From positions 71,459 to 135,458 of the forward strand of contig NZ_RQFG01000001.1 in assembly GCF_004769235.1 (NCBI RefSeq): a stretch of 64,000 bases of DNA. Direction: 5' to 3'. Source of the DNA: Leptospira kanakyensis (lineage in GTDB: Bacteria; Spirochaetota; Leptospiria; Leptospirales; Leptospiraceae). The position numbers and the translations under genes are program-made. Under the pieces are notes generated by a model. That model had not been told where the DNA came from, did not search any database, and saw nothing but the letters and a program-made list of their open reading frames with translations. Of this stretch, positions 17,706-26,356 are shown one piece after another (position 1 is the first letter of the stretch; each line of letters begins with the position of its first letter).

Positions 17706-19816
17706 TCTTTATTTAAAAATTTAATTAGACTCACTTGGTTTCCGCGGTCATTGTATTCGATCCGGTCAAAAACAGATTTTGTCATAAGAATTCCTCGCCC
17801 ATGTTGTATGTGTGCTTCATTCATTTCTTCAATTGATTTTTCCATATGTTTTTTATGGTCAAAACCACGACCTTCGTCAGTGATTCGATAAGCAACATAC
17901 TCTCTGGTAAAAGAATATTCGATTTTGACTCGTTTCTGGCTATAACGTGGATCTTCTTGCCTTTTTTGTAAAAACTCCAAATAATTTCCTTCGATAAGAG
18001 CCTTGGATTTTTCATCAAAACTAATATTCAAATTTCCATGTTCCACTGCATTGATCACAATTTCACGCACCGAAGACCTAACTTCAGTTTGTTCCACAGT
18101 GGATAGATATTTTGCAAGTTGTGAAGTAATCTTTTGTGAGACAAGTTCAGCATTTCGTAAGTAATTATTCATCGAAAGTTCGATTTTTTCTGACTCGATG
18201 AGTTGGATGATGGTATCTTCATATTGAGAAGACATGGTCACAAGGACTTCCCTCGTTTCGTCGAAGTCAATGTACTGCAACCGGCAATACATTTCTTTTG
18301 GTTCCTTTACATATTTTTGTCCAAACTCTGTTTTGAAATTAATGATGGAACCTGTCATTTTTAAATCTGTGAGTTTATCGTTTACATACATCACATTATA
18401 ATCTGATTTTTGATCCCTACCCATATAGAGTAAGTCTGTGATTTTTTTACCACGTAAATCATCCAATCGAAACCCCATATGTTTTGACAGAGCTCTATTG
18501 GCATTGATGACTTCAAAATTTTCGTTCATCATCAGAATTACTTCATCGGAACCTTGAAAAATTTCCCGGAATCGTTTTTCGGATTCTTCGATTTTTAATT
18601 TTGCATGAGAAAGTTCCCGAAGGTTGTCCCGAAGGCTTCTAGTTAGAAAGTTGATCCTATCAGCAAGACCTAACGACAACAAGATGGTCTGCAAAGCAGT
18701 TCCAATTTGAATGGTCCAACGAGTGATTTGGTTGTCTGGCAAAATACCCAAACTCTTTAAAGAATACAAAAGAACGCCTAATAGAAAAAAAGACCAAGAG
18801 ATCAAAAAATACCGAGATGTCCTGACATTTAATAAATAAGTAGAAACACCGCTAAATACCATAATGAGAGCCGTCGGAACTGTTAGGAAAATTGCAGTCA
18901 CCATCGCAATGCGGTAATGCAAGAAAAACAAAATCCCGGAAAAGAGAAATAGAATTCCCGCCCAAATCCACATCATTTTTGAAATATTGGGTAAGTGTTT
19001 TTTTAAATTGAGATAGTTGTCGGTAAAAAAGATTCCCGTAATACAAGAGAAACAGATAAAAAATGGGAGAGAATAGTTTCCCCAAAAGATCCAATTCGGC
19101 CAAAGATACTGAAAGGCAAAACCATTGTTGATCAAATGGAAAAAGAAAATGGAACTAATAAAAAACAAATAAAATAGATAACTTTTTTCATAAGTAAAAA
19201 TATAAATAAAAAAGTTATAAGCGACCATCACAAATAAAATTCCATAAAACAAACCGAAGATCATTTGTTCTTTGTTTAGCTGGTCAGAAAACTCACGTTC
19301 CGTCCAAATACCAAGTGTTAGTGGAATGGTAGATTCCGATTGGATTCGTAAATAATACACGGAACTAGAACCGGGTGTCGATTCTAAAGGAAATACAGGA
19401 TTCCTATAATCCAAATTTCGATTTCCAAAGGGATGTGTATCCCCTAAAGTGCGAACCAATGTTTTGGGAAGGTTGTTACTAAAAATTTGAATTTCATCTA
19501 GGAGAGGGAAATCAAATACCAAATTCCAACGGATGAGTTCCTCTGTGGGATTTTGGATTTGGATCCGAACCCAAAAAGTTGATTTCGAAAACCCTAAATT
19601 GGGTGAGGAGATTTTTTGAAATCGGGAATCATTGGATCCATTGGTGATACTTGTTTCCGAAAGGGACTGATCTTTGTCCTCTAAAACAAGAACCTCTTGC
19701 CAAATGAGTTTTCCAGAAAGCTGGGGTGAAAGTACGATGGCGGATTCCGAAAACAAAACCCCCGGCAAAAATACAATAAGGCTAACAAAAAAAAATTTTA
19801 CTTGGTGGAAAAACAA
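17702..19816 (-). CDS. 7TMR-DISM receptor with PAS and RsbW-like ATPase domains
   Basis: A 704-residue membrane signalling protein. After a signal peptide comes an extracytoplasmic 7TMR-DISMED2 carbohydrate-binding-like domain (residues about 40-170), seven membrane helices (about 180-390), a PAS domain (FREIFQGSDEVILMMNENFE, about 430-510), and a C-terminal HATPase. Its REIVINAVEHGN N-box and DEGRGFDHKKHM G-box resemble the anti-sigma kinases RsbW/SpoIIAB rather than histidine kinases. No histidine phospho-acceptor box is seen, so it may regulate an anti-anti-sigma pathway, but no partner gene is adjacent. The start is TTG, with GGGAG nine bases upstream. Confidence 0.9.
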   Translation of the reverse strand: MFFHQVKFFFVSLIVFLPGVLFSESAIVLSPQLSGKLIWQEVLVLEDKDQSLSETSITNGSNDSRFQKISSPNLGFSKSTFWVRIQIQNPTEELIRWNLVFDFPLLDEIQIFSNNLPKTLVRTLGDTHPFGNRNLDYRNPVFPLESTPGSSSVYYLRIQSESTIPLTLGIWTEREFSDQLNKEQMIFGLFYGILFVMVAYNFFIYIFTYEKSYLFYLFFISSIFFFHLINNGFAFQYLWPNWIFWGNYSLPFFICFSCITGIFFTDNYLNLKKHLPNISKMMWIWAGILFLFSGILFFLHYRIAMVTAIFLTVPTALIMVFSGVSTYLLNVRTSRYFLISWSFFLLGVLLYSLKSLGILPDNQITRWTIQIGTALQTILLSLGLADRINFLTRSLRDNLRELSHAKLKIEESEKRFREIFQGSDEVILMMNENFEVINANRALSKHMGFRLDDLRGKKITDLLYMGRDQKSDYNVMYVNDKLTDLKMTGSIINFKTEFGQKYVKEPKEMYCRLQYIDFDETREVLVTMSSQYEDTIIQLIESEKIELSMNNYLRNAELVSQKITSQLAKYLSTVEQTEVRSSVREIVINAVEHGNLNISFDEKSKALIEGNYLEFLQKRQEDPRYSQKRVKIEYSFTREYVAYRITDEGRGFDHKKHMEKSIEEMNEAHIQHGRGILMTKSVFDRIEYNDRGNQVSLIKFLNKD

Positions 19817-19920
19817 AGTATAGATCTCCCAATTCGCTTAAAAAGACAAAGTTACTAGATTGTATTTTTCTAATTTTTCTAGCCTTTTTTGTTTCGATTG
19901 TTAAAATAGGGGAAAGTTCT

Positions 19921-21297
19921 ATGAATCGAAAAACCTTCCTACAAAAGCTGAGCGCTGTTACCTTCGGGGCAGGGTTAATCCTTCCTAAAAAATCATTCGG
20001 ACAAACCACAACAGTTACAAGTTCGGAAACCAAACCCAAGTCTAGTGGTGGGAAAAAGGCCATTGTCCTAGGTGGCGGCCTTTCAGGACTCTACTCTGCC
20101 TATCTTTTGAAACAAACTGGGTATGAGGTCACTGTCATTGAAAGAGGCGAAAAATTGGGTGGGCGGATTGCCACCTATGAAAATTCAGAACTAGGAATCT
20201 TACAAGATTTAGGTGGTGAGTGGATTGGTGAAGGACAATCAGACATCAAAAGTTTAGTCAAACAACTAGGTTTAGATCTAGTTCCTTCCAATGTTACGGA
20301 TCGATTTTCACTCCAAAAATCAAATGCGGATTCATTAAAAATCTCTTCTTCTTCCCTCGAAACCTTGGACAAAGTCATTGAACTTCATAAATCTTTGGGC
20401 AACACACAAAAACAAGGATTAGACAAAATCAATTTTTCATCCTATGCCCGTTACCAAGGTTTAACAGAGGAAGAAATTCGTTCTATGAACGAATTATACC
20501 GAGTGATCCTCGGCGCTGATCTCAACCAAATATCGAGTGAATCAGTGTTAGATGACCTCTCTGCATTCCAATCCGCTTTGAAACCAAAATTTCAAGTACG
20601 AGGTGGGGCAGAACGAATCATAAAAGAACTATCAAATTCTCTAAAAAACCAAGAATTCATTTTAGGAGAAACAGTCACAAAGGTTTCCCAACAAAAAAAT
20701 CAAGTCACTGTAGAACTATCTTCTGGACGTTCCGTAAAAGGAAGTTTGGTGGTTTGTTCTCTACCTTCTGCTGCCGTTCTTGATATCAAATGGATGCCAG
20801 GTTTGCCAAAAGATTTGATTTATTCTGCCCTTAGGATGCAAACCGGAAAAATATCTAAAAATTTAAGTTTGGTCAAATCCAAAGATTCCCTGTCAAAATT
20901 CTTTTTATCTACAAACACTGCCGCAGAAACCTTATACGTATCTGAATCTGCCGTTGGAAACAATGTAACAGCAGTTACTTCCATAAGCACGGGAGACAGA
21001 GCTTCTTTGTTCGAAAAAGGTAGTGATCGTCAGAAAAAAAATCTAATGACATCTTCCTTGGAAGAAGTAGGTGAATTGGAACTAATCCTTGAATCACCTT
21101 TTGTTTTCCATAGTTTCCAAAAAACAACCGGCCGACCAGGATTTGTATCCTTGTTTCCACCGGGAAGTTTTGGAATCAAAGATATTTGGGCCGAACCATT
21201 CGAAAGAGTATTTTTTGCAGGAGAACATTTGGCATTCCATACAGGAAGTATGGATTCTGCTGTTGCCTCCGCCATCCAAGCCATCAGCAGAACATAA
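19921..21297 (+). CDS. Flavin-dependent amine oxidase family protein
   Basis: A 458-residue FAD oxidoreductase. The dinucleotide-binding motif VLGGGLSGLYSAYLL is near residue 50, followed by VIERGEKLGGRIAT and the second FAD contact FFAGEHLAFHTGSMDSA at the C-terminus. The family oxidises amines or related substrates (monoamine oxidase, phytoene desaturase relatives). The N-terminus, NRKTFLQKL with a weak hydrophobic stretch ending in KSFGQ, looks like a Tat signal with RK in place of RR. That would suit export of a folded flavoprotein. The substrate is unknown. Confidence 0.87.
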   Translation: MNRKTFLQKLSAVTFGAGLILPKKSFGQTTTVTSSETKPKSSGGKKAIVLGGGLSGLYSAYLLKQTGYEVTVIERGEKLGGRIATYENSELGILQDLGGEWIGEGQSDIKSLVKQLGLDLVPSNVTDRFSLQKSNADSLKISSSSLETLDKVIELHKSLGNTQKQGLDKINFSSYARYQGLTEEEIRSMNELYRVILGADLNQISSESVLDDLSAFQSALKPKFQVRGGAERIIKELSNSLKNQEFILGETVTKVSQQKNQVTVELSSGRSVKGSLVVCSLPSAAVLDIKWMPGLPKDLIYSALRMQTGKISKNLSLVKSKDSLSKFFLSTNTAAETLYVSESAVGNNVTAVTSISTGDRASLFEKGSDRQKKNLMTSSLEEVGELELILESPFVFHSFQKTTGRPGFVSLFPPGSFGIKDIWAEPFERVFFAGEHLAFHTGSMDSAVASAIQAISRT

Positions 21298-21299
21298 AC

Positions 21300-22415
21300 T
21301 TATGTAGTTTTTAATCCGAAAAGAATCCGTAACGGTTTTATCTTTCGGATTAAAAATTCATACAGAAAAAAACTACCACCTAACACAACCATAATATGGA
21401 GTGAAAACTTAACCCATATCCCCCATTCTATATCCCGTATCCAAAATGCATACATAAGAGAGATGGGATGGTGGACTAAATAAATCGGGAGACTGGCCTC
21501 AATCAAATAAGATCCCAGTTTACCTTCCCTGTTTCCCAAAATTTGAAATATAAAAACAAGAAAACTAGTCCACAAAAAGGGAGACAAAACCCATAAAAAA
21601 ATATGGAATCCCCTAACCCAAACATTCACATATTGGAAATAGATCCAAAGTGGATCGTCAATTTCCATATCTTTAAATAACAAATACACAACGATTGCCC
21701 AAACAAAAATGGCCAATGTTTTGATTTTAGAATTGTTATCCTTTTGGATTAATATGGTTTTCCAATGATAGGAAAATACACCGATAAGAAAAAAAGAAAA
21801 CTGGAATATAAATGTAAGTTTAAAGATTCCGTAATAAGATTCCCCTTTAGAAATCTGTGAATGAGAGAAGAAAACAAAAAGAAAACAAAAAGCCAGGAGA
21901 AGTAAATATCTGGGAAGTCCTTTGGGAATTTTGGCCCAGAACTTTAGAGTAAAAAAAGACTTTGGTATCAAAGTATAAAGAATGCTAAAACAAAACAAAT
22001 CGACCAAAAACCAAATATGGGAATGTTGGAAATGATCCTTAGTAAAAAAATAATCGAGGAATGGAAGAAGTTCCAATGTATTAGTTTTTAACCGTTCGGT
22101 GAGGTAATACTGGATCGGTGCGAGAAAGATAAGTCCAAAAATTGTAGGAATTAAAACTCTTTTGAATCTTGCTTCCAAATAAAACTTGGTTCCTTTTTTT
22201 TCTAAAACCAAAGCGGAAAAAAAACCGGAAATCATATAAAACATGGGCATCCGATAACTATGGATCCAATAACAAAAATAAGAAAGGATATCGCTTCTGT
22301 TTGTATCCTGGATGGCATATTTGATTTCCGCCGCATACACAATGGCCGCATGAAACACAATTCCCAGCAAGAGAGCAAAAGATCGCAGATTGTCGAGATA
22401 GACTAGTCTTCCCAT
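21300..22415 (-). CDS. Acyltransferase-3 family membrane protein
   Basis: A 371-residue integral membrane protein of the acyltransferase 3 (OafA/OatA/MdoC) family. The N-terminal RLVYLDNLRSFALLLGIVFHAA contains the conserved early arginine and the catalytic-type histidine, and ten or so hydrophobic helices follow. Such enzymes add acetyl or succinyl groups to glycans, often cell-surface ones. GGAGG stands just before the ATG. It converges on the amine oxidase gene with a two-base gap. Its last coding bases contain a 14-base inverted repeat. Confidence 0.87.
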   Translation of the reverse strand: MGRLVYLDNLRSFALLLGIVFHAAIVYAAEIKYAIQDTNRSDILSYFCYWIHSYRMPMFYMISGFFSALVLEKKGTKFYLEARFKRVLIPTIFGLIFLAPIQYYLTERLKTNTLELLPFLDYFFTKDHFQHSHIWFLVDLFCFSILYTLIPKSFFTLKFWAKIPKGLPRYLLLLAFCFLFVFFSHSQISKGESYYGIFKLTFIFQFSFFLIGVFSYHWKTILIQKDNNSKIKTLAIFVWAIVVYLLFKDMEIDDPLWIYFQYVNVWVRGFHIFLWVLSPFLWTSFLVFIFQILGNREGKLGSYLIEASLPIYLVHHPISLMYAFWIRDIEWGIWVKFSLHIMVVLGGSFFLYEFLIRKIKPLRILFGLKTT

Positions 22416-22464
22416 TCCTCCATCTTTTTCTTGACGAAGAGAAAAAAACAGATTTTTTTAAATC

Positions 22465-22758
22465 ATGACGGAAAGTCCCTCCGATTCATTTTTTTCCGAT
22501 GTGAGTGATGAAGAAATTGCTCGGGAAAGAAGGAAAGCAAAAGAACTAAAATCAAGTGCCTGGTGGAAAAACAAACGTTCTTCTGGGGTTTGTCATTATT
22601 GTGGAAAAAAATTTAAAGTAGAAGAACTTACCATGGACCACCTAATTCCATTGATTCGAGGTGGAAAATCGGTAAAAGCAAACTTAGTTCCTGCCTGCAA
22701 AGAATGTAATTTCAAAAAAAAACACAGCCTACCATTTGAGAAGGAGTTCTTTTCCTGA
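22465..22758 (+). CDS. HNH endonuclease domain protein
   Basis: A 97-residue protein with a compact HNH nuclease motif. CHYCGKKF gives the first cysteine pair, TMDHLIPLIRGG the catalytic histidine segment, NLVPACKECN the asparagine and second cysteine pair. The motifs are complete, so the fold and zinc site should form. It is the short stand-alone type common in bacteria, with unknown target. The stop overlaps the start of the next gene (TGATG). Confidence 0.88.
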   Translation: MTESPSDSFFSDVSDEEIARERRKAKELKSSAWWKNKRSSGVCHYCGKKFKVEELTMDHLIPLIRGGKSVKANLVPACKECNFKKKHSLPFEKEFFS

Positions 22759-23123
22759 TGGACATGAAGGATTTAGGATTTCAAGGAGATGACTTTCTTC
22801 CGTCAAGAGTCACAGAAGAAATCGATCTTGTAGATGAAAAGGGAAACAACTACCAATGGGAAGTGTTTTATTCCTTTTCGCAAATGGGAAATGATTATCT
22901 TGTATTTCTCCCATCAACAGAGGCTGAATTTCAGTTTGTCAATGTAGAAATTGATGATCCTGATTCCGATGTTCCCGGATACATTGTTATGCGAATTGGA
23001 CAAGATGAATCCGGGGAAGAAATTTTAGAAGAAATTCTAGATGAAGATGAGTTAGAAGAAATTCGCGAATATGTAGAAGATGAAATTGGGATTGTTGGAC
23101 AATTTCTCAACCGGGAGGAATGA
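22758..23123 (+). CDS. DUF1292-like acidic protein
   Basis: A 121-residue, very acidic soluble protein. EIDLVDEKGNNYQWEVFYSF followed by NDYLVFLPS matches the DUF1292 (YrzB) pattern of small proteins of unknown role. The C-terminal 40 residues are mostly Glu and Asp. It begins within the stop of the HNH gene, so the two are translationally coupled. Its 3' end overlaps the convergent MaoC-like gene by 17 bases. Confidence 0.8.
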   Translation: MDMKDLGFQGDDFLPSRVTEEIDLVDEKGNNYQWEVFYSFSQMGNDYLVFLPSTEAEFQFVNVEIDDPDSDVPGYIVMRIGQDESGEEILEEILDEDELEEIREYVEDEIGIVGQFLNREE

Positions 23124-23529
23124 CAAGAGTTTCCCCTTTACTCACTACTTCTGATTTTTGATTGGTCCAAACAATTTTCATTTTCACAGCTTTCAATCTT
23201 TCAACTTTTTCCACAACCTCCACAAAACAAGTGATTGTATCTCCAAAATAAACTGGTTTTCGAAACTTAGTTGTAGTTTCTAACGCAACCGTTCCAAGCC
23301 CAGGTAGTTTCATCCCAAGTACCGGCGCCAGTAACGAGGCGGCAAGACCTCCATGAGCAATCCTTGTGCCAAAGTTTGTTGTTTTTGCATACTCTTCATC
23401 TACATGAAGAGGATTAAAATCACCACTGATCCCTGCAAATAAATACACGTCGGTTTCCGTAATGGTTTTGGTAAAGGATGCAGAATCTCCGATTTGGATT
23501 TCTAAAAAACTTTTACCCTTTTGGTACAT
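23107..23529 (-). CDS. MaoC-like (R)-specific enoyl-CoA hydratase
   Basis: A 140-residue hot-dog-fold protein. The hydratase 2 motif is complete: YLFAGISGDFNPLHVDEEYA carries the catalytic Asp and His, and RIAHGGLAASLL follows. It would hydrate trans-2-enoyl-CoA to (R)-3-hydroxyacyl-CoA. AAGGA stands eight bases before the ATG. The start lies inside the 3' end of the sensor kinase gene, making it the fourth gene of an operon with an acyl-CoA ligase and an acyl-CoA dehydrogenase. The context supports a role in fatty-acid metabolism. Confidence 0.9.
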   Translation of the reverse strand: MYQKGKSFLEIQIGDSASFTKTITETDVYLFAGISGDFNPLHVDEEYAKTTNFGTRIAHGGLAASLLAPVLGMKLPGLGTVALETTTKFRKPVYFGDTITCFVEVVEKVERLKAVKMKIVWTNQKSEVVSKGETLVIPPG

Positions 23530-24778
23530 TTGAATTTTCCTTTAAGATTACTTTTTTAGGTGAAAAGGCAAAGTGGTAGAATACACCTTCATTGGGTTTG
23601 GAAGAACATTCTACCTCACGGCCATTCATCTGACTACATAACGAAAAAATAACTGATAAACCAATGGATTCTGCTTTTCGATAGTTCAGCTCGGGAGGAA
23701 ATCCCACTCCATTGTCCCTGTATTTTAATTCATAATTGAAATTATCTTTAACTAGAAAATCAATTTTGATCAAAGCATCTGGTTTTCCACCGACAAATGC
23801 ATGCCGAAAACTATTGGTCAACATCTCGGTGATCATAAGTCCCATTGGAATTGCATCTACAATGTTAAACTCCAATTTTTGGATTTGAAGTTCTATATTA
23901 ATATCAGTCCTCATATACATAAGTTTGATGTTCTCAACAAGACTTGTGATATAATCTACAGAACTTAGACCAGATAAATTTTTACTACTATATAACTTTT
24001 CATGAACCAAGGCAATCGCTTTGATTCTTACAATACTCTGTTCCAAAATATCGGCCGTTTCAGGTGGAGAGGAATATACCTGAAGTTGCAGGAAGGAAAT
24101 AACAACTGCTAAGTTATTTTTTACTCTGTGATGGACTTCCGTGAGTAAGGTTTCGTTTTCTTTCAACGAACGTTCCAATTTGGATTGGTTTTCCATATAA
24201 CTAGTCATATCAGTAATGACAGCAACTGCCTTATTTGCACTACCTTCATTACTTGGTATAAAAAGTCGGTGTTCTAACGCCCAGCTAATGTGACCATCTA
24301 ACTTTCGAATGCGATACAAAAGCCCTGTATGGTTTTCCCTTAGTTGGTTCATCCAAATATTGGTCATTCGGTCTCTGTCCAGTTCATGGACTCTTTCGAT
24401 GAGTAGTTGTGGATGAGTGAGAATATCTTTTGTAGGAATGTCAAAAAGTCTGGAAACTTGTTCACTAAGAAAATCAATTTTCCAAGTATCTAAATTGAAA
24501 ACGATCACTGCGTCTTCAATCCGCTCTAAAATGACTTGGAAAAGTTGATCAGATTCTATTTTTTCAAAGAGTACCCTTTTTTGCCTGCGTAACTCACGAA
24601 CGAGTAATACAAAAATAATCGCAGCGGAGAGAGTGACAAAACCCCAACCTTTCAGACTTTGGAATTCGCGAATGTCTTCGACGGATGCAAAAATAAGCGA
24701 AATTGCATAGTCTGAAAAATAAATCCAGAGATAGCCGAATAACAAATAAAAAAATGCAATTCGGCCAGCTGCTTTCAT
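23513..24778 (-). CDS. HisKA_2-type sensor histidine kinase with PAS domain
   Basis: A 421-residue kinase with two N-terminal membrane helices, a PAS domain (about residues 80-200, IVFNLDTWKIDFLSEQVSRL), and a HisKA_2/HATPase core. The phospho-acceptor box is LLTEVHHRVKNNLAVVISFL, the N-box EMLTNSFRHAF and the G-box YRDNGVGFPPELNYRKAES with SIGLSVI. The kinase motifs are intact. No response regulator lies nearby. It starts three bases after the acyl-CoA dehydrogenase stop and overlaps the MaoC gene by 17 bases, so it is embedded in a fatty-acid operon and may sense lipid state. Confidence 0.9.
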   Translation of the reverse strand: MKAAGRIAFFYLLFGYLWIYFSDYAISLIFASVEDIREFQSLKGWGFVTLSAAIIFVLLVRELRRQKRVLFEKIESDQLFQVILERIEDAVIVFNLDTWKIDFLSEQVSRLFDIPTKDILTHPQLLIERVHELDRDRMTNIWMNQLRENHTGLLYRIRKLDGHISWALEHRLFIPSNEGSANKAVAVITDMTSYMENQSKLERSLKENETLLTEVHHRVKNNLAVVISFLQLQVYSSPPETADILEQSIVRIKAIALVHEKLYSSKNLSGLSSVDYITSLVENIKLMYMRTDINIELQIQKLEFNIVDAIPMGLMITEMLTNSFRHAFVGGKPDALIKIDFLVKDNFNYELKYRDNGVGFPPELNYRKAESIGLSVIFSLCSQMNGREVECSSKPNEGVFYHFAFSPKKVILKENSNVPKG

Positions 24779-24781
24779 TGG

Positions 24782-26356
24782 CTATAAAAGTTCCTGCAGA
24801 GTTTGGAATCGTGAATGTACGGTCTCCTCGATAGACTTACCCAACTGAGAATAGTAACCCCACAATAAATCTAACTGGGAGGGAACATAGTTTGAAAGTC
24901 GACTGAAAGACATAAGATATTTCCCCACAAGATAATACGAAAGTAACTTTCGATCCATCAATTTTTCATCCAAAGAATAGTATTCTGAAGATTTATGGGT
25001 ATCGATTTCTGACAAAGAAAGGATCACAAATATGGACAAAACGTCTGCAAAAGCAAATTCTACCGACTGGAGTTTTTTCCGATTCGTTTCTGCATCCATA
25101 GAAATGATAATATCAAAAAGTATGTTTTGGATCTGATCCGGAATTCCCGATTCATTGGTAATTTTTGAAAATTCATTTTGAAACTTTTCTTTTCCAGGAT
25201 ACAAAGAGGAAATGATAGAACGTTGGATTTCGCTTGTTCCCCCACCAATGGTTCCGAGTTTTACATCTCTGTAAAATCGTTCCACAGAGTATTCTTTCAT
25301 ATACCCATAGCCACCAAAGAGTTGGACAGAATCTTTCGCAACATCCTCTGCAATTTCAGAAGAAATCAGTTTTCCCAAACTACTTTCCAAGGGAGAAGCG
25401 ATACCACGATCCTTTCTTTCAGCAACCCAATAAATCAGCCTTCTTGCCGCTTGAATGTATACCCAGTTACGGACAAGGATATCACGCATTCCATAAAAAT
25501 TAGAAATCGATTTTCCAAATTGAACTCTTTCGTTGGCGTAACGAAGTCCTTTACGAAAACAAAATTCCATAGCACCGGCAAGACCTGCCACAAAAACAGT
25601 TCTTTCCCATTCCAAAGTTTCTTTACCAATTCGCATAAAACCTGTATTGATTGGTCCAAGTAAATTTTCTTTAGGGACCACCATATCTTCAAACACAAGT
25701 TCAGCGGTCATAGAGGTATGATGGCCTAGTTTTTTTAAAACCTTACTAACTTTAAATCCAGGAGTATTATTTTCTACAATAAAGGCAGAGATGCCCATTG
25801 GCCCTCTTCCTTTTTCGGAAGTCCTTGCCATGACAACAAACACTTGTCCTACGGGGCCATTGGTGATGTACATCTTTGTTCCGTTTAACTTCCAACCACC
25901 TTCCACTTCTTCTGCCTTTGTCAAAAGTGAAGCAGCATCGGAACCAGACGCAGGTTCTGTCAGTGCAAAACCAGCCATCCATTCGCCTGTGGAAAGTTTA
26001 GGAAGGTATTTGGATTTTTGTTCCTTAGTTCCTTGGAAAACAATTGGCATAGTTCCAATCACTAAATGAGCAACCCAGGAGAGTCCCATCCCACCATCTA
26101 AAGATCCAGAAGCAAAGGCATCCGTTGCAATAGAACATTGTAAACAACTAGCGCCCTCACCACCATATTCCGAAGGGATCGTAAGTCCAGTAAGGCCTGC
26201 CTTACTAAACTCTTTCCACAACTCGTCTGACCAAATTTCTTTTTCATCACGTTCTTCCGCAGTGGGAAACACTTTATCTTCTGAAAATTGAAATACTGTA
26301 TTGTAAAAACTTCTTTCCTCCTCATTCAGATAGGGATTCAGTTTCGGGTGTATCAT
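24782..26356 (-). CDS. Acyl-CoA dehydrogenase
   Basis: A 524-residue FAD enzyme. FALTEPASGSDAASL is the substrate/FAD loop, and QLFGGYGYMKEYSVERFYRD and GGGTSEIQR lie in the C-terminal domain. It oxidises acyl-CoA to 2-enoyl-CoA and would pass electrons to ETF. The usual catalytic Glu of the medium-chain type (YEGT) is Gly here, but LEWERTV in an earlier helix offers the Glu position used by isovaleryl- and long-chain enzymes. An extra 140 residues at the C-terminus exceed the basic family length. The ATG overlaps the ligase stop (ATGA). Confidence 0.94.
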   Translation of the reverse strand: MIHPKLNPYLNEEERSFYNTVFQFSEDKVFPTAEERDEKEIWSDELWKEFSKAGLTGLTIPSEYGGEGASCLQCSIATDAFASGSLDGGMGLSWVAHLVIGTMPIVFQGTKEQKSKYLPKLSTGEWMAGFALTEPASGSDAASLLTKAEEVEGGWKLNGTKMYITNGPVGQVFVVMARTSEKGRGPMGISAFIVENNTPGFKVSKVLKKLGHHTSMTAELVFEDMVVPKENLLGPINTGFMRIGKETLEWERTVFVAGLAGAMEFCFRKGLRYANERVQFGKSISNFYGMRDILVRNWVYIQAARRLIYWVAERKDRGIASPLESSLGKLISSEIAEDVAKDSVQLFGGYGYMKEYSVERFYRDVKLGTIGGGTSEIQRSIISSLYPGKEKFQNEFSKITNESGIPDQIQNILFDIIISMDAETNRKKLQSVEFAFADVLSIFVILSLSEIDTHKSSEYYSLDEKLMDRKLLSYYLVGKYLMSFSRLSNYVPSQLDLLWGYYSQLGKSIEETVHSRFQTLQELL

